A stretch of 32,696 nt of DNA from Flavobacteriales bacterium UBA3364 (GTDB lineage: Bacteria > Bacteroidota > Bacteroidia > Flavobacteriales_F > PHOS-HE28): contig DEQO01000134.1 of assembly GCA_002360495.1 (NCBI GenBank), positions 1 through 32,696 on the forward strand, read 5' to 3'. Position numbers and translations under genes: made by a program. Positions 23,370-30,234 of the stretch are shown here, piece after piece (position 1 is the first letter of the stretch; every line of letters begins with the position of its first letter). The notes beneath the pieces were generated by a model. That model was given only the letters and a program-made list of their open reading frames with translations. It was not told the origin of the DNA and searched no databases.

Positions 23370-24422
23370 TTAGCGCTTGCTCGTAGCCATCACACCACAG
23401 AGGTGGAACAGCAGGCGTGCGCCCACGTTCGCATCCCAGTCGTCGTGCTTGCCGGGCGATACCTCCACCAGGTCGAAACCGATGATGGTGCGACCGCTTT
23501 GCACAAGTCGCGATAGGAGGTAGGTCGCTTCCTCGAACTGGAAACCGCCGGGCACCGGGGTGCCGGTGTTCGGGCACAGCGTGGGGTCCAGCCCATCGAT
23601 GTCGAAGCTGATGTGGACCTTATCCGGCAGCGCATTGATGATCGCATCGCATTGCTCGCGCCACAACACACCTTCGAACTGCTGGCGGCGGATGTCGGCG
23701 CTGCGGATGATGCGCACCCGCTCCTTGTTCTTCAGGAACACCGTGTTCTCCTGCTCGCAGAAATCGCGGATGCCGATGCTCACCAGCCGCTCCATCTGCG
23801 GGATCGCCAGCGCGTTGTGCATGATGCTCGCATGGCTGTGCGTGAAACCCTCGTAGGCGATGCGCAGATCGAGGTGCGCATCGAAATGCAGCACGCCGAA
23901 CTTCCTGTGCTTCTTCGCCTGTGCGCGGAAGAAACCGAGTGGAGTGCTGTGATCCCCACCGATCAAGCCCACCAGCTTGCCTTTGGCCAGCCAGTACGCC
24001 GTGCGTTGTTCCACCCATTCGTTCATCACCGCACATTCAGCGTTGATCAACTTCAGCGCCTTCGCGGCGCGCGCTTTCTTCTTCGCATCGCCACCCTCGG
24101 TGAGCAGGTCGATCACATGCTTTGCTTCCTTCTTCAAGGCATCGCTTTGTTCCTGCAACGCCTTTGGGATCTCGTCCATCACGATACCGCGCTTCCACAG
24201 TTCCGGGAACTCGCGGTGGAAAAGATCCACCTGGAAACTTGCCTCCAGGATCGCTTTCGGCCCGCGCGATGTGCCGCCGCCGTAGCTGGTGGTCACCTCC
24301 CACGGCACGGGCACCAGTACGATGTCCGCCTCATCCGCCGTGAACGGCAGGCCATAGATGCCCGCGTTGGAAGCACCGGGACTGTTGGGGTCGAAGGATT
24401 TGATCTTGGAGGTCTTGCTCAT
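23370..24422 (-). CDS. Arginase/agmatinase-family (ureohydrolase) enzyme
   Basis: 350 residues with all metal-binding signatures of the ureohydrolase fold: LIGGDHSTPLG (H158), HFDAHLDLR (D181, H183, D185) and ISFDIDGLDP (D274, D276), the two-manganese site. PGGFQFEEATYLLSRL and DLVEVSPGKHDDWDANVGAR are also typical of agmatinase-like proteins. It has about 60 residues of extra helical sequence (85-145), as in the Bacteroidota agmatinase-like subgroup. Candidate reactions are hydrolysis of agmatine, arginine, guanidinobutyrate or formimidoylglutamate; the sequence does not decide. A TACCTTCG box lies at 24449-24442 on the minus strand. Confidence 0.9.
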   Translation of the reverse strand: MSKTSKIKSFDPNSPGASNAGIYGLPFTADEADIVLVPVPWEVTTSYGGGTSRGPKAILEASFQVDLFHREFPELWKRGIVMDEIPKALQEQSDALKKEAKHVIDLLTEGGDAKKKARAAKALKLINAECAVMNEWVEQRTAYWLAKGKLVGLIGGDHSTPLGFFRAQAKKHRKFGVLHFDAHLDLRIAYEGFTHSHASIMHNALAIPQMERLVSIGIRDFCEQENTVFLKNKERVRIIRSADIRRQQFEGVLWREQCDAIINALPDKVHISFDIDGLDPTLCPNTGTPVPGGFQFEEATYLLSRLVQSGRTIIGFDLVEVSPGKHDDWDANVGARLLFHLCGVMATSKR

Positions 24423-24441
24423 GCGCGAATACTGTGGAGCG

Positions 24442-24449
24442 CGAAGGTA
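24442..24449 (-). promoter_or_regulatory. -7-like element TACCTTCG of the arginase-family gene
   Basis: It matches TAnnTTTG at 7 of 8 positions, 19 nt before the ATG at 24422 on the minus strand. Confidence 0.45.
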
Positions 24450-24502
24450 GCGGGCGCATCGTAGATCCGCAGGGCGCGTATGACGTGCAGCCGAGCAGCG
24501 TT

Positions 24503-24517
24503 ACGCGCTCAGCGCGT
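24503..24517. repeat. 15-bp perfect palindrome in a divergent intergenic region
   Basis: ACGCGCT-C-AGCGCGT lies between the divergent genes starting at 24422 (minus) and 24574 (plus). It could be an operator or a cruciform-forming site; nothing decides. Confidence 0.5.
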
Positions 24518-24573
24518 GTCCACACTATGAATGAAGTACATTTATTCGTTCTCGACCAACGCCCTCACGCATC

Positions 24574-26916
24574 ATGAACACGCGATCACACTTCGCGACG
24601 CTGTGCTGCGCCGCTGCCCTGTTCACCTTCCTGCCTGCTGCACAAGCCCAGTTCTTCATCCCGGACCAATTGGAGCGCGATTGGCTCAATGCGGAGATCC
24701 CCGGGATCGTGGATGCCGGTGGGATCATGGACACCTTGCATCCGGGGATCGCAGCGCTGGATTCGGCAATGCTGGTCTTCACTTCGATCCCGACATCCAT
24801 CGATCTGGTAGGCATCGCTTACCTGGACGCACTGGAACGCTTCACATTCGTTGCGAGCGTGCCCTTTGATGGGATCGAGGGTCATCTACCCATCACCATC
24901 GCAGCGTTCCCGAGCAGTTTGCGCAGATTGCAACTGCAGCTGGCGGTACCGCGGGAACTCGAAGTACACCTTCCTGCCATGCCAGTGGAAATGGACTGGA
25001 TCGAGGCGGACATGACCTTCGCATCGAGCTGGTTGGATATCGCTGCACTTCCCGATTCTGCGATCTGGCTGGAGTTCGTCCGTGTGGATAGCCTTTCATG
25101 GGGGGCGACCGGATATACGGACTACCTCAATTTGGAAGACGAATGGATGGATGATCCGACCAATGTGACTATACCACCGATCACCGCTGGTCGGATCAAC
25201 CTGAACGACATGTACGTTGAGAGGCTGGACATGAGTGCCGTGGTAACGTACGATCTGTGGACCAACCGAACCATGTTCATGGGTACGATGGAGTGGCCCT
25301 TGGCGGAACGGATATACTTTTCGGGGGGGGGCGGTGAGCTAGCCGGTGATCCTTCGCCGTTCCGCCCCGGGCTCGAATTCCTGTCGACCGATCTTTGCGT
25401 CATACGCTGCCTGCCAACGTTGCCCGAGGGCCTTCTTTTCCTGGACGATCACTACCAGATGATCCCCTGCTTGCCGAATTGGCCAGCGGGGATGGAGTTC
25501 AGTTCAGGTGCCGTGGAACCCGTTACCCAGGAGAACGCCCACTACTGTTCCGTGCTCAACAGCAACTGCCCGGGAGCGTACCCGGGCGTTGCAGGAAGGG
25601 TGTTCGCAGATGTCGATGGCGATGGTGCGTACGATAGCGGCGAACCCGGCCTGCCACAAACACAGGTCACACTTCAACCGAATAGCCAGGTCACCGGATG
25701 CCTACAGGATGGAACGTGGGAAGTAGGTGTGCCACCGGGTACGTACACCATCACGGCCGGAAGCGGCTATCCTTACATCCAAGTTATTGCCCCGGTAACA
25801 CATGGCGCATCGGTACCGAACATGGGCGATACCGATCTCAACAACGATTTCGCCGTCACCCTCACCCCCGATATCCAGGACCTGCGCGTTTCACTTTACG
25901 CCGAGCCCGCACGCCCCGGCTTCGACAACCGCTTATACCTCACCTGCCAGAACTATGGCACCACCACTGTCGATGCAACGCTCATACTGAACTACGATGG
26001 TGACCAAAGCTGGGTGGCCAGTTCCCTTGCACCGAGCAGTTCCGCAGGAACAACTGCAACGTGGAGCATCCCCGCCATGCCCATCGGGACCACCACCACC
26101 ATTTCCGTGGACCTGAACACCGCCGCATCCGTGGCCTTGGGCACCGACATCGAACACATGCTGTCCGCAGACCCGATCGCGACGGACGAAACACCGGCGA
26201 ACAACACCACGCAATTCACCGACAGTGTGGTGGGCAGCTTCGACCCCAACGACAAGCTGCTGCAACCCTCCGTGCTGTCACCTGCCCAAGTGCAATTGGA
26301 AGAGAAACCGATCGAATACACCATCCGCTTCCAGAACACGGGAACCTTCCTGGCTGAGCGTGTGGTGATCCTGGACACGCTCTCCGAAGATCTGCAATGG
26401 GCGAGCATGCAGTTCATCGCCAGCAGCCATGCCTGCCACTGGTACATCACCGATGGTGTGTTGCACGTGATCCACAACGACATCATGCTGCCCGATAGCA
26501 CCAGCGACGAGGCGAACAGCCACGGCTTCGTCAAGTTCAGCATGCTACCCGCGAACGACCTGCAGGATGGCGCCGAGGTGGTGAACATCGCGCACATCGT
26601 GTTCGATTTCAACGCGCCCATCATCACACCACCGGCCGTGTTCACGGTCGATATGGAAGCGGGTGTTGAGGAACGTTCAGCGAACAACTTGACGGTCTTC
26701 CCGAACCCGGCAAAAGACCTGCTGCATGTAGGTACACCCACGCACACGCGCGGCGTGATCACCTACACTGTGGAGGACATTCTGGGCAAGCGGCTTCTCC
26801 AAGGCACCTTGGGCAATGCTGCGCAGATCGCCGTGGGCGGCCTCGCGAATGGTGTCTACAACCTGACCATCCACGGTGGCGGGCAGCGGGAAATTGTGCG
26901 GTTCGTGAAGGAGTAG
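24574..26916 (+). CDS. Large secreted T9SS protein with SdrD-B-like and conserved-repeat domains; contains a G9 tract
   Basis: 780 residues. Signal peptide 1-26 (FTFLPAAQAQ). Residues 30-320 are an irregular LRR-like region with recurring L-P-x-x-P elements (CLPTLPEGLLFLDD, CLPNWPAGMEF). Residues about 335-420 are an SdrD-B-like/carboxypeptidase-regulatory fold (VAGRVFADVDGDGAYDSGEP, a putative Ca-binding loop). About 430-550 is a CARDB-like domain, followed by SFDPNDK and YTIRFQNTGTFLAERVVILD, the DUF7619-like domain common in T9SS cargo. The last 75 residues are a type A sorting domain (LTVFPNPAKDLLHV ... NGVYNLTIHGGG). A run of nine G at codons 250-253 makes the gene a candidate for phase variation (see findings). 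Confidence 0.88.
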   Translation: MNTRSHFATLCCAAALFTFLPAAQAQFFIPDQLERDWLNAEIPGIVDAGGIMDTLHPGIAALDSAMLVFTSIPTSIDLVGIAYLDALERFTFVASVPFDGIEGHLPITIAAFPSSLRRLQLQLAVPRELEVHLPAMPVEMDWIEADMTFASSWLDIAALPDSAIWLEFVRVDSLSWGATGYTDYLNLEDEWMDDPTNVTIPPITAGRINLNDMYVERLDMSAVVTYDLWTNRTMFMGTMEWPLAERIYFSGGGGELAGDPSPFRPGLEFLSTDLCVIRCLPTLPEGLLFLDDHYQMIPCLPNWPAGMEFSSGAVEPVTQENAHYCSVLNSNCPGAYPGVAGRVFADVDGDGAYDSGEPGLPQTQVTLQPNSQVTGCLQDGTWEVGVPPGTYTITAGSGYPYIQVIAPVTHGASVPNMGDTDLNNDFAVTLTPDIQDLRVSLYAEPARPGFDNRLYLTCQNYGTTTVDATLILNYDGDQSWVASSLAPSSSAGTTATWSIPAMPIGTTTTISVDLNTAASVALGTDIEHMLSADPIATDETPANNTTQFTDSVVGSFDPNDKLLQPSVLSPAQVQLEEKPIEYTIRFQNTGTFLAERVVILDTLSEDLQWASMQFIASSHACHWYITDGVLHVIHNDIMLPDSTSDEANSHGFVKFSMLPANDLQDGAEVVNIAHIVFDFNAPIITPPAVFTVDMEAGVEERSANNLTVFPNPAKDLLHVGTPTHTRGVITYTVEDILGKRLLQGTLGNAAQIAVGGLANGVYNLTIHGGGQREIVRFVKE
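25323..25331 (+). repeat. G9 homopolymer tract in coding sequence
   Basis: Nine consecutive G inside the T9SS gene, coding Gly-Gly-Gly after Ser250. With eight G the frame runs into TAG, and with ten G into TGA, within a few codons. Confidence 0.9.
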
Positions 26917-27284
26917 GGTCGAACATCTGAAGGTTCGTCGACCCAGCCACACAACGGTGGTACACTTCGGTTCCAACGTCGCGTGCAAGCATCCGCAAAC
27001 GAAGCCGCCCCGTCCTTCGCGCCGGTCACTCCCGCGAAGGCGGGAGGTGGCGTGCTGGACAGGGCGTGTACCGGAACTTCAACCCCTCGTTGCCCCGGTA
27101 GCCCCAGTGTGGTATCCCTGATGTTCGTGGGCCGTGGATCTGCCTCTATTTCTTTTTCATGCAAGGTGGGACATGCACGGCGTAGCAAGAGCTACGACGA
27201 AAGGTTCCAACGCAGCAGGAAGGAGAAAGAGGGGTGGAGATGAACCAGGAACATCAGGGATACCACACTTGAGGGCGGCTCGTT
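26917..27284. other. 368-bp convergent intergenic region, no gene
   Basis: It lies between the 3' ends of the T9SS gene and the PspC-domain gene. It holds a small hairpin CTCCCGC-GAAG-GCGGGAG (27029-27046) and the 164-bp inverted-repeat element listed separately. Short frames exist, but their translations are rich in Arg/Ser/Pro with no protein-like features. Confidence 0.7.
27106..27269. repeat. 164-bp palindromic element with 21-bp perfect terminal inverted repeats
   Basis: The left arm 27106-27126 and right arm 27249-27269 are exact reverse complements over 21 bp. Inside, a pyrimidine-rich stretch (27137-27153) faces a purine-rich stretch (27219-27238), and the middle carries a perfect CGTAGC-AAGA-GCTACG hairpin, so the transcript could fold as one long hairpin. 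It encodes nothing and may be a MITE-like or extragenic palindromic element, or act as a two-way terminator. Confidence 0.8.
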
Positions 27285-29147
27285 TCAATGCACCTGCCGG
27301 ATCACGAGATCGAGCAGGTTCGGGATCATCATGTGCGGACGGGCTTCCACGGTGGTGGTCGAAGCGTGCATATCTGTTCTTGCCACGTTTGCGGTGTTCG
27401 GGCGAACGGCACGCGGAGGTGTTCTCCGCTTCGCTGGTTTCTGCCATACCACCGCCGCGATGGGCGAAGGCGCCTTGACCGTATCCGGTGGAGCCGGTAT
27501 GTTGTCGTGTTGCTCTTCCGATCTCGGTGCCGGTGCGTTCATATCCTGCAAGCCGCGCTCGGTCATGGTCCAGGTACGGTCGATCATCTCGCTGTCCAGT
27601 GTGTTGGTCACATTGTCCACGTCGTAGATGATCATGCGGGCACCGGGCGTGAAGTGGATGGATCTGCCCACTGGGACCTGGATGGTGAAGTCCACATCCT
27701 GTGCGCGGAACTTGTCGTCGCTGGGGAAGGTGAAGTCGTTGGAAAGCATCAACGAATCGCCGTGCTGTTGGAACGGGTAGGTGATATGTTCAGCACGTAG
27801 CGCGGCTTCCTTGGTGTTGGCGCCCCGTGCGGTACGGATGGCGATCACATGGAACAAGGTGTCGGGGCTGCGCTGCACATCGACCTCCACCCAGGGTGCG
27901 CGCACGCGGCCATCTTCCAACATGAAGCCTTCGTCCTCCCAGTCGAAGTCACCGTCGTCGAAGGTCCAGTTGTAGCTATATGTGCCCGGTGTTCCAATGA
28001 CATCCAGTAGGAGCGTGGTGCCGGCCGGTTGCATGATGGGGATCTCCGTGCGGTTCCGGGCGCGCTGGCGGAAGTCGTTCGCAAGGCCTGCGCCGATAAC
28101 TATGGCCGCGATGAGGGAGGCCAGCCAGGTGAAGGACAGGGTCCAGCCCAACCAGCGCGGTGTGCGCGTATCCATCAACAGCCGTATGCCGGCGATGATC
28201 AACCCGATCACCGGGATGGCGAGCACCAGGAAACAGGCGAGCGTGAGGTACACGGCATGGTCGCGGCTCTGGAAGAGCAGGCCGCCAAGGTCCAGGGCCC
28301 CCACGTTACCGGCGCTCCAGCCACCGCTCCAGGCCGCAGCGCTCAATCCGATGGCGCCCGTGATCAACGACATCAGGAACCCGATGCCGGTGATGATGAA
28401 CAGGATGCCGATCACCTTCACGATCACATTGCCCATGTCGCGCCCGGTGCGGCGTGCGGTCTGGCCCGCTTCATGGGACCATGCGCGACCCTTCGGTCCC
28501 CATTCCTTTCCCAGGTCGCGGGCCTCGGAGGCCATCTGCTCGGAGCCTTTTTTGAGCCGCTCACCGCTTTCTTCGAAGATGCGTTTGATGTTCTCCACGG
28601 TCACCGCCTCACCGCGCATCTGTAGAAGGTCAGCGGCGCTTTCCGCTTTGGGCACCAGGATCCATAACAGGATGTACATCGCTACAAGCACGCCGCCGGT
28701 GGGCCACACCAGGATCAGCATCGCCACTCGCACCCACACCGGGTCCATGCCGATGTAGGCCGCCAGACCGCCTAGCACGCCGCCCACCCACTTGTCATCC
28801 GGGTCGCGGAAGAACCGCTTGTATTTGCGTTGTTGTGGCCCGGCCTGCTCCGGTCCTGCAGGTGGTGCGTCATCGCCGGCGTCGCCATCGGCGAAGTCCT
28901 CGGGTTGGCCCATGACGGACATCACATGCTCCACGTCCGTGAGCGATACCACCTGGCGCTTCCCGTCGAGGCGCTCGTTGAAGAGCTCCGCGATCCGCGC
29001 TTCGATATCGGCCATGATCTCATCGCGGCCCGCCGTGCCGCCGAATTGCGCACGGATGCTGCCGAGATAGCGTTGCAGCATGTCGTAGGCGTCCTCCTCG
29101 ATATGGAACACCGTGCCGCTGATGTTGGCTGTGAGGGTCTTTTTCAT
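27285..29147 (-). CDS. PspC-domain membrane protein
   Basis: 620 residues. Residues 1-90 are a small cytoplasmic domain (KKTLTANISGTVFHIEEDAY ... ARIAELFNERL ... VMGQPEDFAD) typical of Bacteroidota PspC proteins. Residues 107-168 are the PspC domain (KRFFRDPDDKWVGGVLGGLA, then GMDPVWVRVAMLILVWPTGG). About four further membrane helices follow (230-360), and the last ~250 residues form a beta-rich domain (DGDFDWEDEGFMLEDGRV; VPVGRSIHFTPGARMIIYD) like the adhesin-head DUF2807-type region. The role is inferred to be envelope stress or membrane homeostasis. The ATG overlaps the PadR stop by 4 bp, so the regulator and this gene are coupled. Confidence 0.9.
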   Translation of the reverse strand: MKKTLTANISGTVFHIEEDAYDMLQRYLGSIRAQFGGTAGRDEIMADIEARIAELFNERLDGKRQVVSLTDVEHVMSVMGQPEDFADGDAGDDAPPAGPEQAGPQQRKYKRFFRDPDDKWVGGVLGGLAAYIGMDPVWVRVAMLILVWPTGGVLVAMYILLWILVPKAESAADLLQMRGEAVTVENIKRIFEESGERLKKGSEQMASEARDLGKEWGPKGRAWSHEAGQTARRTGRDMGNVIVKVIGILFIITGIGFLMSLITGAIGLSAAAWSGGWSAGNVGALDLGGLLFQSRDHAVYLTLACFLVLAIPVIGLIIAGIRLLMDTRTPRWLGWTLSFTWLASLIAAIVIGAGLANDFRQRARNRTEIPIMQPAGTTLLLDVIGTPGTYSYNWTFDDGDFDWEDEGFMLEDGRVRAPWVEVDVQRSPDTLFHVIAIRTARGANTKEAALRAEHITYPFQQHGDSLMLSNDFTFPSDDKFRAQDVDFTIQVPVGRSIHFTPGARMIIYDVDNVTNTLDSEMIDRTWTMTERGLQDMNAPAPRSEEQHDNIPAPPDTVKAPSPIAAVVWQKPAKRRTPPRAVRPNTANVARTDMHASTTTVEARPHMMIPNLLDLVIRQVH

Positions 29148-29482
29148 CGTTGTGCGTTCTTCCGGGTGGTCTTCTTTACTGCTGCTGACAGCTCGTCCCA
29201 GGTCTGGTCGAGCTCGGTGAGGAATTTGTCACCCACGGTGGTGAGCTTGTAGTACTTGCGCGGCGGGCCGGAGCGCGATTCCTCCCAGCGATAGGTGAGG
29301 AGGCCGGCATCCTTCAAGCGCGTCAGCAGCGGGTACAACGTTCCCTCGACAACGATCAGCTTGGCGTCCTTCAGCTTACTGATGATGTCCGAGGGGTACA
29401 ACTCGCCCTGCGCCAACGTGCTCAGGATGCAATACTCCAGCACGCCCTTCCGCATCTGTGCTTTGGTGTTCTCGACTTTCAT
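29144..29482 (-). CDS. PadR-family transcriptional regulator
   Basis: 112 residues from ATG 29482 (MKVENTKAQMRKGVLEYC); the open frame to 29776 is Pro/Arg-rich non-family sequence and ignored. The winged helix-turn-helix reads MRKGVLEYCILSTLAQGELY, IVVEGTLYPLLTRLKDAGLL, and the wing YRWEESRSGPPRKYYKLT, all diagnostic of PadR; the C-terminus is a dimerisation helix. Small (subfamily 2) PadR proteins repress their own operon and the neighbouring membrane-stress genes. It overlaps the PspC gene by 4 bp. A candidate operator (29543-29565) and -7 box (29530-29523) lie upstream. Confidence 0.93.
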   Translation of the reverse strand: MKVENTKAQMRKGVLEYCILSTLAQGELYPSDIISKLKDAKLIVVEGTLYPLLTRLKDAGLLTYRWEESRSGPPRKYYKLTTVGDKFLTELDQTWDELSAAVKKTTRKNAQR

Positions 29483-29522
29483 GGTACGCGGGCGTTTGTC
29501 GTGCCTAAGGTTCTTGACGAAG

Positions 29523-29530
29523 CAAAGATA
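29523..29530 (-). promoter_or_regulatory. -7 promoter element TATCTTTG of the padR-pspC operon
   Basis: A perfect TAnnTTTG match on the minus strand, 40 nt before the PadR ATG. A TTG (of GTCTTGC) lies 21 nt upstream and could be the -33 element. Confidence 0.65.
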
Positions 29531-29542
29531 TAGGCATGGTTT

Positions 29543-29565
29543 GGTACTATGCAAGACAAAGTACC
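29543..29565. promoter_or_regulatory. Candidate PadR operator: GGTACT-N11-AGTACC palindrome
   Basis: A 23-bp inverted repeat with perfect 6-bp arms immediately upstream of the -7 box and overlapping the presumed -33 region. It is suitably placed for autorepression by PadR. Confidence 0.55.
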
Positions 29566-29859
29566 TTTTATTTATGAACGGTGATCGGGCAGGGATGGGT
29601 GGCGGAGAGGGGGCGGCACAGTAGCCGGCACGATGCGAGGATGTCCACCCCGGGTCAAGCCCCGGCAAGGCTCCCTGCGATCCTTCTTGATCACGGTGGT
29701 CATTTGGCGGAGGCCCCGTGGAATTGGTGCGGGGTTGGCGAGGAAGGAGGTTGATGTGGACAAGCTCCGTTCGCAATGGGCGGCGCAGCCTTGGGTGCGG
29801 GGAACGTGCAGCACAACCGATCTCCCGTCCGGCTACCTTCGACGGCGTAAGCCATCCCC
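29566..29859. other. 294-bp intergenic region between divergent genes
   Basis: No convincing gene. It contains a short imperfect palindrome CCCCGGGTCAAGCCCCGG (29652-29669) and a TACCTTCG box at 29834-29841, 18 nt before the ATG at 29860. Open frames on both strands have atypical composition. Confidence 0.6.
29834..29841 (+). promoter_or_regulatory. -7-like element TACCTTCG before the gene at 29860
   Basis: It matches TAnnTTTG at 7 of 8 positions, 18 nt upstream of the start codon. Confidence 0.45.
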
Positions 29860-30231
29860 ATGCGATACATCTGGAAGATCCTGCTCGTCCTCGTTCTTGT
29901 GCTGGCGATTGCCGGTTATTTCCGCTACTACTGGGTCTTCGGCACCGGTGTGAAGGCCGGCGAGTTGAACTATGTCGTGCACAAAGGCGTGCTCTTCAAG
30001 ACCTATGAAGGGAAGATGGTGCAGACGGGGATCCGTAGCCAGAACGGCACGCTCCAGAGCTACGTTTTCCTCTTTTCGGTATCGGATGCCGCGGTGGCCG
30101 AGCGGCTGATGATGAACAGCGGCAACCAGTTCAACTTGCATTACACCGAGTACCTCGCTGCACTTCCATGGCGGGGCAATAGTGCGTTCGTGGTGGATAG
30201 CATCATTTCCATGGAGGAGGTGCATCGCTGA
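29860..30231 (+). CDS. Small membrane-anchored protein of unknown function
   Basis: 123 residues. One N-terminal membrane helix (IWKILLVLVLVLAIAGYF, residues 4-21) is followed by a periplasmic or exposed domain with GTGVKAGELNYVVHKGVLFKTYEGKM and FLFSVSDAAVAERLM. The segment G-x-L-x-x-V-x-x-K-G-x-x-F-K-T-x-E-G looks like a conserved pattern I associate with small uncharacterised Bacteroidota membrane proteins, but no named family is claimed. It lies just upstream of the GT39-like gene on the same strand, with 3 bp between stop and the proposed TTG start, so they may be one operon. Confidence 0.75.
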   Translation: MRYIWKILLVLVLVLAIAGYFRYYWVFGTGVKAGELNYVVHKGVLFKTYEGKMVQTGIRSQNGTLQSYVFLFSVSDAAVAERLMMNSGNQFNLHYTEYLAALPWRGNSAFVVDSIISMEEVHR

Positions 30232-30234
30232 GGT

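Noticed and set aside
27029..27046. CTCCCGC-GAAG-GCGGGAG hairpin as a rho-independent terminator
   Set aside because: It has no T-run on either strand and resembles a common extragenic palindrome; left as part of the intergenic description.
26983..27478. Plus-strand frames in the convergent gap and into the PspC gene
   Set aside because: Arg/Ser/Pro-rich translations spanning the inverted-repeat element; no start signal or domain.
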